Source: Acipenser ruthenus (lineage: Eukaryota; Chordata; Actinopteri; Acipenseriformes; Acipenseridae). From it: a stretch of DNA of 64,000 nt. Within the stretch, counting starts at the first letter, position 1. Each line of letters begins with the position of its first letter. The notes under the pieces were generated by a model, which was not told where the DNA came from, did no database searches, and saw only the letters and a program-made list of their open reading frames with translations. Shown piece by piece: positions 1 to 10,382 of this stretch. Position numbers and translations under genes: made by a program. The DNA is taken from assembly GCF_902713425.1 (NCBI RefSeq), contig NC_081223.1, forward strand, positions 834,501 to 898,500, in the 5' to 3' direction.

Positions 1-640
1 AACACTTTACGTTTACGATTAATGATTTTAACTCTCCTCTCTCTCTCTCTCTCTCACCCGTTCTCCTCTTCCGAACACCTAACCACCGACTGAGTGAAAA
101 TGTGCATCTATATATACTGTTGTGCTGGGATTCAATTACTAATTAATTATTCACTTGAATCCCAGCACGTGAATTAATTACGTGCAACCCCGTGCCACAC
201 ATTACATTTAACCAGCACGTGAAGTGATTTGTGCTCTCCTCGTGCCTAAATACAAATCTACACTTTCTAAATACACGTGAAACACAGACCCGTTTATATC
301 CCGTGTACCAATGACTATACACCAACATTAACACTCGCAACACGCAACACAACACACAAATGCACACAGGGGCGGGGCGCATTGCCACACAATGATATTC
401 AGTTCTTTGTCCCCTAACCCACCACTCCCCTCCCCTCCGAGTCCCTTTTAGCTCCACTCTACCAGTAAGTTATGTATCTTGTAAAATCAAGCTAATTCCT
501 GATCCCCGCTGGCTCAGATCTACGTGTGCTTTGAATGATTCTGTTGTACTATCTGGAGATCCAGCTACCTCAGGCTGTAGTAATTGGTTTGTATGGTAGT
601 AATTTAGGATGGGTGTGTGTATTTTTATACTTTTCTAAAA
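1..640. other. Unassigned flank with a hairpin and three CACGTG boxes
   Basis: No gene is supported. A short (CT)n run lies at 37-56. An inverted repeat with 13-bp arms (123-135 and 155-167, loop about 19 bases) is followed by three CACGTG E-boxes at 166-171, 216-221 and 274-279, each followed by A or AA. The one open frame here (minus strand, 143-457) resembles no protein I know and crosses these palindromes, so I do not call it a gene. Confidence 0.4.
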
Positions 641-641
641 A

Positions 642-877
<236 letters not shown>

Positions 878-1321
878 AACGTGCCCTATAGTCTGGACAT
901 CGCGGGTTCGAGTCCAGGCTATTCCTTTGCCGACCGTGGACGGGAGCTTCCAGGGGGTGGCACTCAATTGGCAGAGCTCCGTGCGGGGGGAGGGAGGGCT
1001 AGGTCGGCCAGGGTGTCCTCGGCTCACCGCGCACCAGTGACCCCTGTAGTCTGGCCAGGTGCCTGTGGGCTTGCCTGTAAGCTGTGTTGTCCTCCGACGC
1101 TGTAGCTCTTGGGTGGCTGCATGGTGAGTCTGCAGTGTGTAAAAAAGTAGTCGGCTAACGGCACACGCTTCGGAGGACAGCGTGTGCTCGTCTTCACTGC
1201 TCCCGAGTCAGTGCAGGGGTGGTAGCGGTGGGCTGAGCTTTAAAAAATTATTGGACATTACTAAATTGGGGAGAAAACAATAAAGAAAATAACTGGCGAC
1301 CACTAAATTAAAAAAAAAAAA
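878..1321 (+). mobile_element. tRNA-derived SINE
   Basis: The left end has a polymerase III B-box-like stretch (GGTTCGAGTCC near 904-914). A GC-rich body of about 330 bases follows, then an A-rich tail with an oligo(A) run near 1310-1321. The body, with motifs such as CGGAGGACAGCGTGTG (about 1170-1185), matches my memory of an abundant repeat in sturgeon and paddlefish genomes. No full-length tRNA fold is visible, so it is a retroposed element and not a tRNA gene. Open frames across it are incidental. Confidence 0.65.
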
Positions 1322-1407
1322 TAGTCTACCTAAAAAAGCTGATTATTAAATACTGGAAAGGAGAGAAATGTCCAACTTTCACAGAATGGAAACTTCTAAT
1401 GCTGTGT

Positions 1408-1461
1408 GTATTACTGGTGGACGGGCTCCACCAATGTATTACTGGTGGACGGGCTCCACCA
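1408..1461. repeat. Two tandem 26-bp units, each a small hairpin
   Basis: The same unit occurs twice (1408-1433 and 1436-1461). Each contains the palindrome TGGTGGA-CGGGC-TCCACCA, which could form a 7-bp stem. No function is apparent. Confidence 0.85.
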
Positions 1462-1463
1462 GA

Positions 1464-2236
1464 CAGACACAGGAAATTGAAATGACTTCCTTAAAATGTG
1501 GGAGCCCATTTCAGAATGAATTACACAAACAGATATGTGGTATGCATGACCGTCAGCTCACTGCAGTGACTTTTAAACATGTTGCCACATTGGTGACCAC
1601 ACTATTCCTGTTTTGTAATAATTATTAATTAGGTCTGGGTTGGGTTGTGGGTTTAGAGATCTACATGTATGAATGGTAAAGTTATATATTTGAGAATATG
1701 TTTGTATTATAAGATTGCATATATTGTGACATTAGCAGTTTGTTTTGTGCTTCTCAATTGGAGCGTCTCATTTACTACAGTGTCTGTTTCTTCTGTAAGC
1801 CGAGATGACTGCACTGTGAATAGAGGGCTCTGATACCAGGTTGCATCTAAAGGCAACACTGCAGAGCATCCACACATATTCATTTATAAATATTCATAAC
1901 AATAATAAAGATACACAACCTACATTTTAAATTGAAAAGGTTTTGGTAAATACAAAATGTTCTTTCTGAAGAGGTGCAGTGACTTTTTTGTAGCATGCGT
2001 ACAAAGCAGCCAATCAACACAATTGGAATTCCCTCCCCCAAACTTCTCTCCTCCTAGATTGATACATTATGCAGTATGCAAACAATACAGATTTGAATAA
2101 TAACCTTGTTAAATGATGTTTTAGCTGAACCATTAAACTCTATAAACATTTTCTCATAGCTTTAAATTTAGGATTCTGATGGAGAGTTTCAAAACTTATA
2201 TTGGGTCACAAAAAAACTGTTAAAAAAGACTAGCTG
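1464..2236. other. Intergenic sequence, nothing recognised
   Basis: AT-rich single-copy-looking DNA. I see no long open frame with protein-like composition, no tRNA and no terminal repeats. Confidence 0.4.
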
Positions 2237-2342
2237 CAGGGGTAAAGGTCAATGAGTTGACAGGGGTAAAGGTCAATGAGTTGACAGGGGTAAAGGTCAA
2301 TGAGTTGATGGGTAAAGGTCAGTGAGTTGACAGAGGTAGAGG
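2237..2342 (+). repeat. 24-bp tandem array carrying AAAGGTCA sites
   Basis: Four and a half units of about 24 bases. Each of the first four contains AAAGGTCA (2244-2251, 2268-2275, 2292-2299, 2314-2321). The fifth unit is degenerate. AAAGGTCA equals the monomer site of NR4A (NGFI-B) type nuclear receptors. Whether that matters here is inference. A second simple array of 10- to 11-bp ACTACATTAT-like units follows at about 2352-2395. Confidence 0.8.
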
Positions 2343-3168
2343 TCTGCGATAGTGCATTATACTACACTATACTGCATTATACTACATTATACGTAGTTTC
2401 ACTGCATTCTTTGGTCTCGCCTTTCGAGGGACTCCCACCCATAAATTAGCTTGCTGATAAGTGGAGAGGCTGCCCATAGGGAAGCCATTGGCAGGGGGGC
2501 AGGATAGCTGCCCTTCCCATTAGATAAAGCAAGAAAGCAGGTGGAGCCTGAGGAGGAGGCAAACTGATGCACACCAGAGTCGTTATGGATTGAGGTAAGA
2601 TTTACATCCCTTTCAAAAAGGACAGAAATAGGAATTATTCTGCCAAAATAGGAAGGGTAGGCATGTCTGCTGTCACACTTACAGTGGGGCTCATCAGACA
2701 TGACAGTGTTGATAAGCAGTGAGTGAAGTATGTCTGCTGTCACACATGTCAGAGTGTTGATGATTAGCAGTGGGTGATGTTAAAAGAGTCGTATTAAAGT
2801 GGGTTTGACTGCATAGCAGAATAATGTTTCAACCTTATGGGGAACCACACCTTTACAATGAATGCACTTTAATGAATCACTGAAAGTCATGATAAGCCAT
2901 CATGAACCGGTTAGTCAGCTTTTCAGTTTCAGTTGCTTGTGTTTCCTCCCTGCCATGGGAACCAAACCTGGGGTCAGTTACAGTGAGAACTGTGTGTCTC
3001 TGTAATTCAGCCTTGGTACAGCTGTGTAATTGCAACTGGAATTACACCATATTGAGGGATTCCACTTCAGTTATGCATGCATTTGTCATTCCATCACTAT
3101 TCTCGTATTTTCAACCACTTTTGGTGACACCACCCCCCCCAAAAAAAATAAAATAATAATAAAAATAA
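2343..3168. other. Intergenic sequence with an imperfect duplication
   Basis: A stretch near 2660-2785 contains two diverged copies of a roughly 60-bp unit built around ATGTCTGCTGTCACAC. No gene is recognised. The far end has a C8A8 run (3133-3148) next to the transposon's left terminus. Confidence 0.4.
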
Positions 3169-3315
3169 CACTATGTAACACAATTTTTGGTTCCTGGGTA
3201 GTAAGTGTTATTTCCTAATTGCTTATGCCTCAAAAGTATAGAAAATGGCTATTATTCCCCACAAACTTTGCTTTTGTGACCAGGACAGTGATATTTTGAA
3301 ATTTACCTATTTCCA
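3169..3315 (+). repeat. Left terminal inverted repeat
   Basis: Matches the reverse complement of 5452-5601 almost base for base, apart from an expanded T run near the tip and a few substitutions. Confidence 0.9.
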
Positions 3316-3432
3316 ATGAGAAAACGTTCGAATTTGTGTCTTTTCGTTCACATAAAGTCAGAAAAAAACAACATATGAATCCAAATTAACATGTATTTAT
3401 ACTAAAGTAATACAAAAATGACTACAAAAGAT

Positions 3433-5286
3433 TTAGAAGTGAGTAGTTTTTTGAGATTTACGATTATACTGTAAATCACTTTCACGAATCAGCCCCCAAA
3501 TGTAGTCCCCCATCATGTTCTCGTTATACTGTCCTTGGTAGCAGCGTTCAAAGTCCAGTATATCCTGGTGGAAGCGCTCGCCTTGCTCCTCCGAGTACGC
3601 TCCCATGTTCTCCTTGAATTTATCAAGATGAGCATCTAGGATATGGACTTTGAGGGACATCCTACAGCCCATTGTGCCCAACAAGCTCCACATAGTTTTC
3701 GGCCTTGTGATTGCCCAGGATGCCCCGAACCACTGCGACAAAGCTGTTCCAAGCCGCTTTCTCCTTACTAGTGAGCTTCATGGGGAATTCATTGCACTCC
3801 AGGATCTTCTTTATCTGTGGTCCAACGAAGACACCGGCTTTGACCTTTGCCTCAGACAGCTTAGGGAAGAAGTCTTGAAGGTACTTGAAGGCTGCCGACT
3901 CCTTATCTAGAGCTCTGACAAATTGTTTCATAAGGCCCAATTTGATGTGCAGTGGTGGCATCAGCACCTTCCGTGGGTCCACCAGTGGCTCTCACTTGAC
4001 GTTGTTCCTCCCCACAGAGAACTCGGTCCGCTGTGGCCAGTCCCGCCTGTGGTAGTGTGCCTTGGTGTCCCTGCTGTCCCAAAGGCAAAGATAGCAGGGA
4101 AACTTGGTAAACCGCCTTGAGACCCATCAGGAATGCCACCATTTTGAAGTCTCCTATGACCTCCAAGCCGTACTCATCATACTTCAAGGCGTCCAGCAAG
4201 GTCTTGATGCTGTTGTAATCCTCTTTGAGGTGCACCGAGTGAGCCAGGGGAAGAGACGGGTACTTGTTCCATTATGGAGCAGCACGGCTTTGAGGCTGCT
4301 GGATGAGCTGTCAATGAAGAGGCGCCACTCATTCTGGTTACAGGCGATTCCGATTGCCTCGAACAGACTGGTCACATTGTGGCAGAAGCAGAGCCCATCT
4401 TGACGGGTGAAGAAGCTGGAAAAAGGTTGGTGACGCTTCCTCTGATCTGCGACTTGCACACTTTCATCCAACAAGTTCCACTGCTTGAGCCTAGACGTCA
4501 AAAGCTCGGCATTGGACTTGGTGAGACCAAGATCTCTAATCAAGTCGTTGAGGTCTTTTTGGTTGGGGTAGTATGGGTTTCTCTCCTCAGCTCCACCTCT
4601 GAAATTGTCATCTGGATCTACAACGTCTTCCTCGCTCTCTGACTTGCTGCTATCTTCTAAAGACGGCTGCTCTCTCTCCAGAGGAGTGGGTACGGGGAGC
4701 TCATGGCAGTGTGGCACCGGGGCGATGGATGAAGGAAGGTCCGGATACGTGATAGCAGGTGCATTCTTGCCAGTCCGACGTTTGGAAGGGTCCACCATAC
4801 AGAAGTAGCAGTTGCTTGAGTGGTCAGTGGGTTCCCGCCAAATTCTTGGGATAGCGAACTTCATGGCTCTCTTTTCCCCTCTGTACCATCCTACAAAAAT
4901 ACATTTATTTCACCCATGACTAATGTGTAAGAGATTCTCGCAACATTTTTCATATATGATATATTTTTTCAATAACATTGAAAATTGTAAAACATTTTAA
5001 AATTAAAAACTTTTACAATTTTAAAAATTTTAACAAATTTTATAACATAAAATTCCGAGCAACAATTGTCCATCTTACCTTCCAGAGTTTTTTTGCAGTG
5101 CTCGCAGGTGAAATGAGGTGCCCAGGGTTTGTCTTGATCCTCGACAGGCATGCCGAAATATGCCTTGTAGGCCTCACACATCTTAACAGATGCTTCCACG
5201 GAGTACTTTTTCGCTCTTGTCTTGATAAATTGCCCGCAGACATAGCAAAATGCGTCTGCCGGATGCTTGCAGCCTCTTGATGCCAT
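3433..5286 (-). CDS. Transposase-like protein, two exons, frameshifted
   Basis: Exon 1 (5286-5079) starts with MASRGCKHPADAFCYVCGQF. Its cysteine pairs CKHPADAFCYVC and CEHCKK suggest zinc binding. It ends at a good donor (GGTAAGA). The acceptor TTTTGTAG at 4891-4895 opens exon 2, and joining them keeps frame. Exon 2 runs through a third zinc-like pair (NCYFC), then RLFIDSS, a GDFKM motif, and near the C-terminus a GERFHQDI motif. The two aspartates and the glutamate could form a DDE-type catalytic triad (inference). Exon 2 has about three frame changes (near 4250, 4110 and 3670), so the copy looks broken. The start was chosen because ATG at 5286 lies 60-70 bp downstream of a TATA box. The function is inferred from the flanking TIRs. 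I know no characterised member. Confidence 0.7.
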
Positions 5287-5350
5287 CTCAGAAAAATGCA
5301 GATATGTATCGACTTAGGCAGCTGGAACTGAACTGGTGGGCTTAAGGCCC

Positions 5351-5450
5351 CTGTATTTATACTACTATTTACATTACTGGAAAGTTCTAGAAAGTTCTAG
5401 AAGTTACTCCAAGTTTACTCAGCACTGAATCTATCTGGAATGTTCTGGAA
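5351..5450 (-). promoter_or_regulatory. Heat-shock-element promoter of the transposase
   Basis: Reading toward the gene: a trimeric element GAAtgTTCtgGAA (5438-5450), then a pentameric element in which GAA and TTC alternate at exact 5-bp spacing (GAAagTTCtaGAAagTTCta followed by GAA, 5380-5402), then a TATA box AGTATAAATACAG (about 5350-5362). The ATG is at 5286. Alternating nGAAn units at 5-bp phase are the known binding site of heat-shock factor trimers. Heat inducibility of this gene is inference. Confidence 0.7.
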
Positions 5451-5451
5451 A

Positions 5452-5601
5452 ATAGGTAAATTTCAAAATATCACTGTCCTGGTCACAAAAGCAAAGTTTG
5501 TGGGGAATAAAAGCCATTTTCTATACTTTTGAGGCATAAGCAATTAGGAAATAACACTTACTACCCAGGAACCAAAAAAAAAAAAAAATTGTTACATGGT
5601 G
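5452..5601 (-). repeat. Right terminal inverted repeat
   Basis: Partner of 3169-3315. It contains a run of about 17 A's (about 5573-5588) that lengthens it slightly relative to the left copy. Confidence 0.9.
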
Positions 5602-5604
5602 TTA

Positions 5605-6540
5605 TGAAGAGCAGTGGTGCTCTGGCTCCCTCTTGTGGTCAGTGTTAATATCTGCAGTCGGTGCTGCTTGTCAGGGCTCTGTTTGATGTTTCTGACACGT
5701 CTCCAGGCTCCTGCTTCATCTGATTGCCACTCTAACACTCCAGTGTCCTGTGCAGTGTCCAATCCCACATGTCATTTAGAAACAGTGAGACACTGATCCA
5801 GTGTGGGGAGTGGCAGTGCTCTGATAAAGGCTTGTGTGCCACTGGGCTCTGTTCAACAGGGCTGCTGTGGATTCTACAGGAGAGAGGGGGGCTGAGAGAA
5901 GCAGACAGCAGGAATACACACAGGCTCCTTCTTACTGCACTGGGGAGGCGCTATAGGAGAGAGGGGGTTGGGGCAGTCGGGGGGTGTTAGTGGTGCTCTG
6001 GCTCCCTCTTGTGGTCAGTATTAATATCTGTACTGTGTCTCTTGGAGGTCACATTAATGAGTGCACTTTATTCACTTGAACACAGAGCAGCTCCTGTGTT
6101 AGCTGTCACTGAATCTCTTTATTCCATGATTTGCTGTATTGAGCTGGAGGCTCAGAGAGTGTTTCCTCTTTCCTATCAGCTGTGTGTTTTGTGTTTAAAC
6201 CTCAGAGCACTCTGGATATTTACTGTCACACCCCCTCCACAAATTACACTTTCTAATTAAAATGTAGTCTTATTGCTGTGTTAATACATTATGGACAGCA
6301 GTGGTGCTCTGGCTCCCTCGTGTGGTCAGTGTTAATAACTGCAGTGTGTCTCTCTGCACTTTAGTCAGTGAACACAGACCAGCTCCTGTTTCCAAATTAC
6401 ACTTTGTCATTAAAATGCTGCTTTTATCATCAAGATCTTTGGGCTACTTCTCATCTGAGAAAACATCAGCTATAAAGAGTATAACCCATATTTTAATTAT
6501 TAAGTAATTGAAGAAACAAAAACCAAGGTTACATTACTCA
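5605..6540 (+). repeat. Dispersed repeat, three tandem-spaced copies
   Basis: The core GTGGTGCTCTGGCTCCCTC followed by TTGTGGTCAGT recurs at about 5612-5643, 5990-6020 and 6300-6331, and again at 11158-11189 and inverted at about 42365-42397. Copies share flanking sequence of variable length (cytosine-rich tracts, 'aacacagagcagctcctg'). No protein is supported. The sequence is confined to the Ig-related parts of the window, so it may be a locus-specific repeat. Confidence 0.7.
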
Positions 6541-7120
6541 ATATAATGTTTTATTTGCTGTGATTGTACAATGCCCCAGTTAGCTCACATCTAGAATACT
6601 GTGTACAGTTTTGGTCACCTCACTACAGAACAGATATTATTGCACTGGAGAAGGTGCAGAGAAGGGCAACCAGGCTTATCCCAGGACTAAGTGGCATGAG
6701 CTACGAGGACAGGCTAAAAGAATGAAATCTCTTCAGCCTTGAAAAAAGATGAGAACGAGGGGACTTGATTGAAGTCTATAAAATCCTACCTGGTCTAGAC
6801 AAAGTGAACTCGAGACACTGCTTCAAATTGAACAGAGAGAGCAGAACACGAGGTCATGAATGGAAGCTGAGGAAAAGCACATTGAGAACAGAAGCTCGGA
6901 AGAACTTTTTACACAGAGAGCTGGAAACACGTGGAATAGGCGACCAGATGAAGTAGAAGGAACCAAAACACTGGGAGCATTTCAAACAAGACGAGATACT
7001 GTGCTTTTAGATTGGAGCCCCCAGGAGAGGAGATTGCTGTGCTAACAAGGGACCAGCCTTGATGGGCCCAATGGCCTTTTCTCCTTCTCAACTTTTCTTA
7101 TGTTCTCATGTTTCCTGACA
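6541..7120 (+). mobile_element. CR1-type LINE, 3' fragment
   Basis: Conceptual translation gives the reverse-transcriptase C-terminus typical of CR1 elements: [10 protein letters not shown] in slightly altered form, [22 protein letters not shown] and DLIEVYKILPGLDKV. It ends in a short 3' tail with GGGCCCAATGGCCTTTTCTC (7057-7083). The fragment is 5'-truncated, has several in-frame interruptions and is clearly dead. It corresponds to the part missing from the larger CR1 copy at 41,035-42,190. Confidence 0.85.
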
Positions 7121-7229
7121 TTATTATTGTATTTATGAACAGCATTCCTATCCTGTGCAGTGTGCTCTTACACTAGATAACTGACCTTGGCTCTCATTAA
7201 TGCCCTCCCCTTGACTTGGGCCCCTTGTA

Positions 7230-7572
7230 TTTCACCCTCACAACTACAGTATCTTGTGCTGAACTCACTGCATTGGACATTAGTGCTGAGAGTTAGTTCA
7301 ACTCTCTATAAAACCAGATCAAGACAATCATTTCTGAACAATATGATAATATAGATCCTGGCCAGGTTTCTGCAGGTACCAGTGGAGGGAGCTGCTAATG
7401 GATTGACTGGCTGTACAGCTGATAGAGACAGTGTGTCCTGGGAGAACAGACTGAGCTGGTGGAGACTGAGTCAGAAAAAATACAATAAAAAAAGGTTTTG
7501 AAATAATTCTCTTTAATTCTCACCCGAAGCAAAGAGCCCCAGTGTCCCCAGCAGTAGAAGCAATGGCATCAT
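7230..7572 (-). pseudogene. Immunoglobulin light-chain V pseudogene
   Basis: A leader exon (7572-7524) encodes MMPLLLLLGTLGLFAS and ends at a GTGAGA donor. The V exon (about 7470-7230) reads [19 protein letters not shown], then [18 protein letters not shown], which is a Vκ-like FR1, CDR1 and FR2 with the first cysteine and the FR2 tryptophan. The frame then breaks. After a gap, ELTLSTNVQCSEFSTRYC matches FR3 with its second cysteine. The acceptor AG is lost, FR2-FR3 sequence is missing and no recombination heptamer follows. It has the same orientation as the intact V gene at 12.4 kb, so both belong to one V array. Confidence 0.85.
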
Positions 7573-7677
7573 TGTACTGTGTGTTTCAGTGACTCTGAAA
7601 GGGCTGAGCAGTGACTCATCAATACGGTGTGTCTTAAAGTGTTTGGAGCAGTGAGGCAGGCACAGGTATGCAAAGCA

Positions 7678-7685
7678 CCTTCCTT
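7678..7685 (-). promoter_or_regulatory. Octamer-like element of the V pseudogene
   Basis: ATGCAAAG on the plus strand, one base off the Ig promoter octamer ATGCAAAT. It lies about 105 bp upstream of the leader ATG, a spacing close to that in the intact V gene. Confidence 0.6.
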
Positions 7686-7831
7686 TATACAAATCCTGTC
7701 CCAGGCAGTTAGATGAGATCTGAGCCGTGAGCACCAGTGGGGAAGCAGAAAAGAGCAAAGAAACAATGAGAAAGTATAGGAGAAATCTTTCAAAATGACA
7801 TGAACCAGAACAACAACTTAATGAGAATCAT

Positions 7832-9480
7832 TTGACAAACTCACCGTCAAAAGTTCTCTTTTCAGCTCAGTCACTAGGGAAGGCAGTAAGTGGAGTAAAC
7901 CGGGCACTTCCAAAGAGCCCCAGGAAGAAAAGTGTCGTGGGAAAGAAACTGGCAACTCAATTTGGTTTGGCTCTGGTAGATAAGCACGCTTCCACACAAA
8001 GAGCTGAAGTTAGTGAAACAGAATGTCAGGTTTGTGCATTCTATGAGATTGATTGTGTGTCCCGTCAGCTGCCTGGACGAAAAGACTGCATCACTATCAG
8101 AAGAGAGGAGGCACAAAAAAAAGAATGCACAAAAAAGTGCTCATGATGACGGTTCTTGAAGCTCACTGCCTCTTCAAGAATGAATATCCTGATGGAAAAA
8201 TCAGAACATCAAAAAAAGTCTGCAGCATTGCGCCCTGTGCACGTGCAACCTGTCTGTCTGTCGTTACCATGAGAACACAGAGATGCTACTAGATGGTTTG
8301 AAAATCTCCTGGTCATTGGGTCACTTTGCAACTGGCAGATGAAATGCTGCCTTGGCCAGTGTGACACATGCCAAGACCTTGCTAGTTCTATCAATCAGGT
8401 AATACAAGGCAATGATAATGAAGATACAATTGTACACTACTACCAATAGATGGCTAACAATAAAAAGAAACTGCTTGAGTCAACATTACACGATGCCAAG
8501 GAGGAGCTCAAACCCAGCGCACCATTCTGCAGAGCCACAGTTTTATTGCCAAGGTGCAACTTCACCAAATCAAGACACTGAAGATGAATTGAAATGAATG
8601 TGAAGCTATACTTCAGGAAGATTTCTCAGAACACTTCCCTATAAAGCAGCAAGCTGAAATAATGTGAGCTCACTGGATAACAGAAGGAGTGCCTCTGTTT
8701 CCAGCAGTTCTCACAGCTCAGTCTGTTAGTACTTCTTATGTTGTGCTCAGTGATGAACGGCAACATGACACATTTGCAGTTGTTTGCTACAATCGGGCTA
8801 TTCTTGATGAAGCCTCAACAGCCAACATCTCTAACTTGCACATCTTTTCTGATGGTGCTGAGAGGCAATTTAAAAACAGATTCATCTTGTCCACCCTTAC
8901 CATGCCGAGCAATGTACACTGTAGTCTGCATTGAGTTGATTGGAGTTTTTTTGCCCCAGCACACGGCAAAGGGCCAGTTGCTGGAGTTGGAGGTAAAGTA
9001 AAGCGTGCAGTTTGGAGGCGCATTCTGCAAAAGCATGCTGTTGTCAACACAGCAGAAGAATTTGCTAAGGTGGCAAAAGAAGCATGCCCAAATGTGAGCA
9101 TCATTTATATTACAAAGCATGTGGTAAAGAAGGCACAAGATGAATGGACAAACAGGTGGGAACAGAACTGTCCAAAGAAAACCCCAAACACACACAGCAT
9201 TCACTATGCTAGAACGCTTAGCAACACTGAACTTGGGCTCAGCACAGTAGGTCCATTTGTGGAAGAAATTCAGCCTGACTGGAAAGTGGTCAGTGTGTTT
9301 GGCATTGTGGATCAAGCAACAGCTATGGTAAAGTATCCATTCAAAAGCTTTGAATTGTCAGTAAATGAGTACTGCATTGTTATGTATGAAGGCAAGTGTT
9401 CCCCTGGCATAGCTGAAGAAACCATACCGGCCCTGCCAGAGGAGCTCCTCAGTGTTTTGCATCCATGCAAAGGGGGCTAG
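7832..9480 (+). pseudogene. Decayed transposase-like gene, family unassigned
   Basis: Fragments in several frames read as one protein. The N-terminal part (7832-8146) is basic, with PKSPRKK, and ends in a cysteine-containing stretch (CQVCAFYEIDC). A middle part (about 8690-8934) has VLSDERQHDTFAVVCYN and LHIFSDGAERQFKNRF. A C-terminal part (about 8940-9480) has FFAPAHGKGPVAGVGGKVKR and ends ALPEELLSVLHPCKGG before a stop. The SDGA..QFK and HGKG..DGVGG-like motifs recall widespread uncharacterised proteins of fish and invertebrates that I associate with mobile DNA. At least four frame breaks are needed to link the parts. I see no terminal repeats. It sits just upstream of the Ig V pseudogene, in the opposite orientation. 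Confidence 0.5.
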
Positions 9481-10310
9481 AAGTGGCCGACACAAAAGGA
9501 TGTAACATGGTACCTTGCTTCATCTGTTCTCAAAAGGATTGATGCCCCAGTACCTGTGAATACCCGGGGAGTCTATGCCTTTCAAGAAAACATTACAAAC
9601 TCTGCAGACACTTCACTGTGTGAGCGCTTCAGCTTGCGCTGTGTTCACATCCATGCATTTTTCACAGTGGTTACGTCAGTTACAGGACCTGGTTATGTCA
9701 GGCACGTCATGTTTGGGGTTCTAGTAGAGGGTAGAATAGGAGTGGTGTCAATTGTTTCCTTACATTTGAGGACCAGACACTGTTCATTATTTTGTGCAGC
9801 TCAAAATGTATAATTGCCTCTTTATTTCACAAGACTTATTTTGTTAATGTCAATTTTATGATACGTCAGTTACCAAATAAAATGTCTCTGTTTTAATAAA
9901 ATGATTTACTGATTATTTCTAATGTCATATTTACTTGAATATATGCACACTAGTATTATCCATAGGTAAAACTACACTAGTTTGGCCAATCTCACTTTAG
10001 GTAGTACTGTTTGAGATCAAGAAACATACATTTTCTGCTCTAAGTTACATCAGTTACGCTTTGCCCATCTAAGCCACGGTGCCCCGCGTCACTTCAAACC
10101 TGCGGCAGAGGCTTTCAGCATGGTAATGTATTTCCCATACCATGCACCACTCCAAAATGAACTACGGGACATTTCTGCAAATGAAACAAAACATGCATTT
10201 CCCACCTCAGACATGGAAATCTGCATTCATTTCATTTGTTCAAGTGCACGCTTCAGTTCCACAAACATTAATGGCAAATTCACTTGATTTTTTCAAGAAG
10301 GTAAAACCTC
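9481..10310. other. 3' flank of the decayed gene
   Basis: Contains two AATAAA signals near 9877-9897 that could have served the preceding gene. No other gene is recognised. Confidence 0.4.
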
Positions 10311-10382
10311 AGGTCCCACAGAGATTTGAACTGGGATATCTGCATTCAGAGTCCAGGGTGCTAACCAGTACACCATGGAACT
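10311..10382 (-). tRNA. tRNA-Gln (CTG), probably decayed
   Basis: The minus strand reads AGTTCCATGGTGTACTGGTT at the 5' side, the anticodon loop ACTCTGAAT with CTG, and a T loop GTTCAAATC. The acceptor stem pairs except at position 1, but the anticodon stem has a mismatch. A functional gene cannot be excluded. It stands alone, 40 kb from the nearest other Gln-like sequence except the truncated one at 13.6 kb. Confidence 0.55.

Larger units (their letters stand above)
3169..5601 (-). mobile_element. DNA transposon with ~150-bp terminal inverted repeats
   Basis: The two ends are near-perfect inverted copies. The left end begins CACTATGTAACA at 3169 and the right end, reversed, begins CACCATGTAACA at 5601. 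Similarity continues for about 147-150 bases on each side. The single gene inside fills most of the interior and is read on the minus strand from a promoter next to the right TIR. I cannot assign the superfamily, and no clear target-site duplication is visible in the A/T-rich flanks. The gene carries several frame disruptions, so this copy is probably inactive. The encoded protein belongs to a family I remember as an abundant uncharacterised protein in fish and insect genomes. The TIRs here argue that the family is a transposase. Confidence 0.85.

Noticed and set aside
2237-2395. CRISPR-like array
   Set aside because: Units are directly adjacent without unique spacers, and the genome is a vertebrate.
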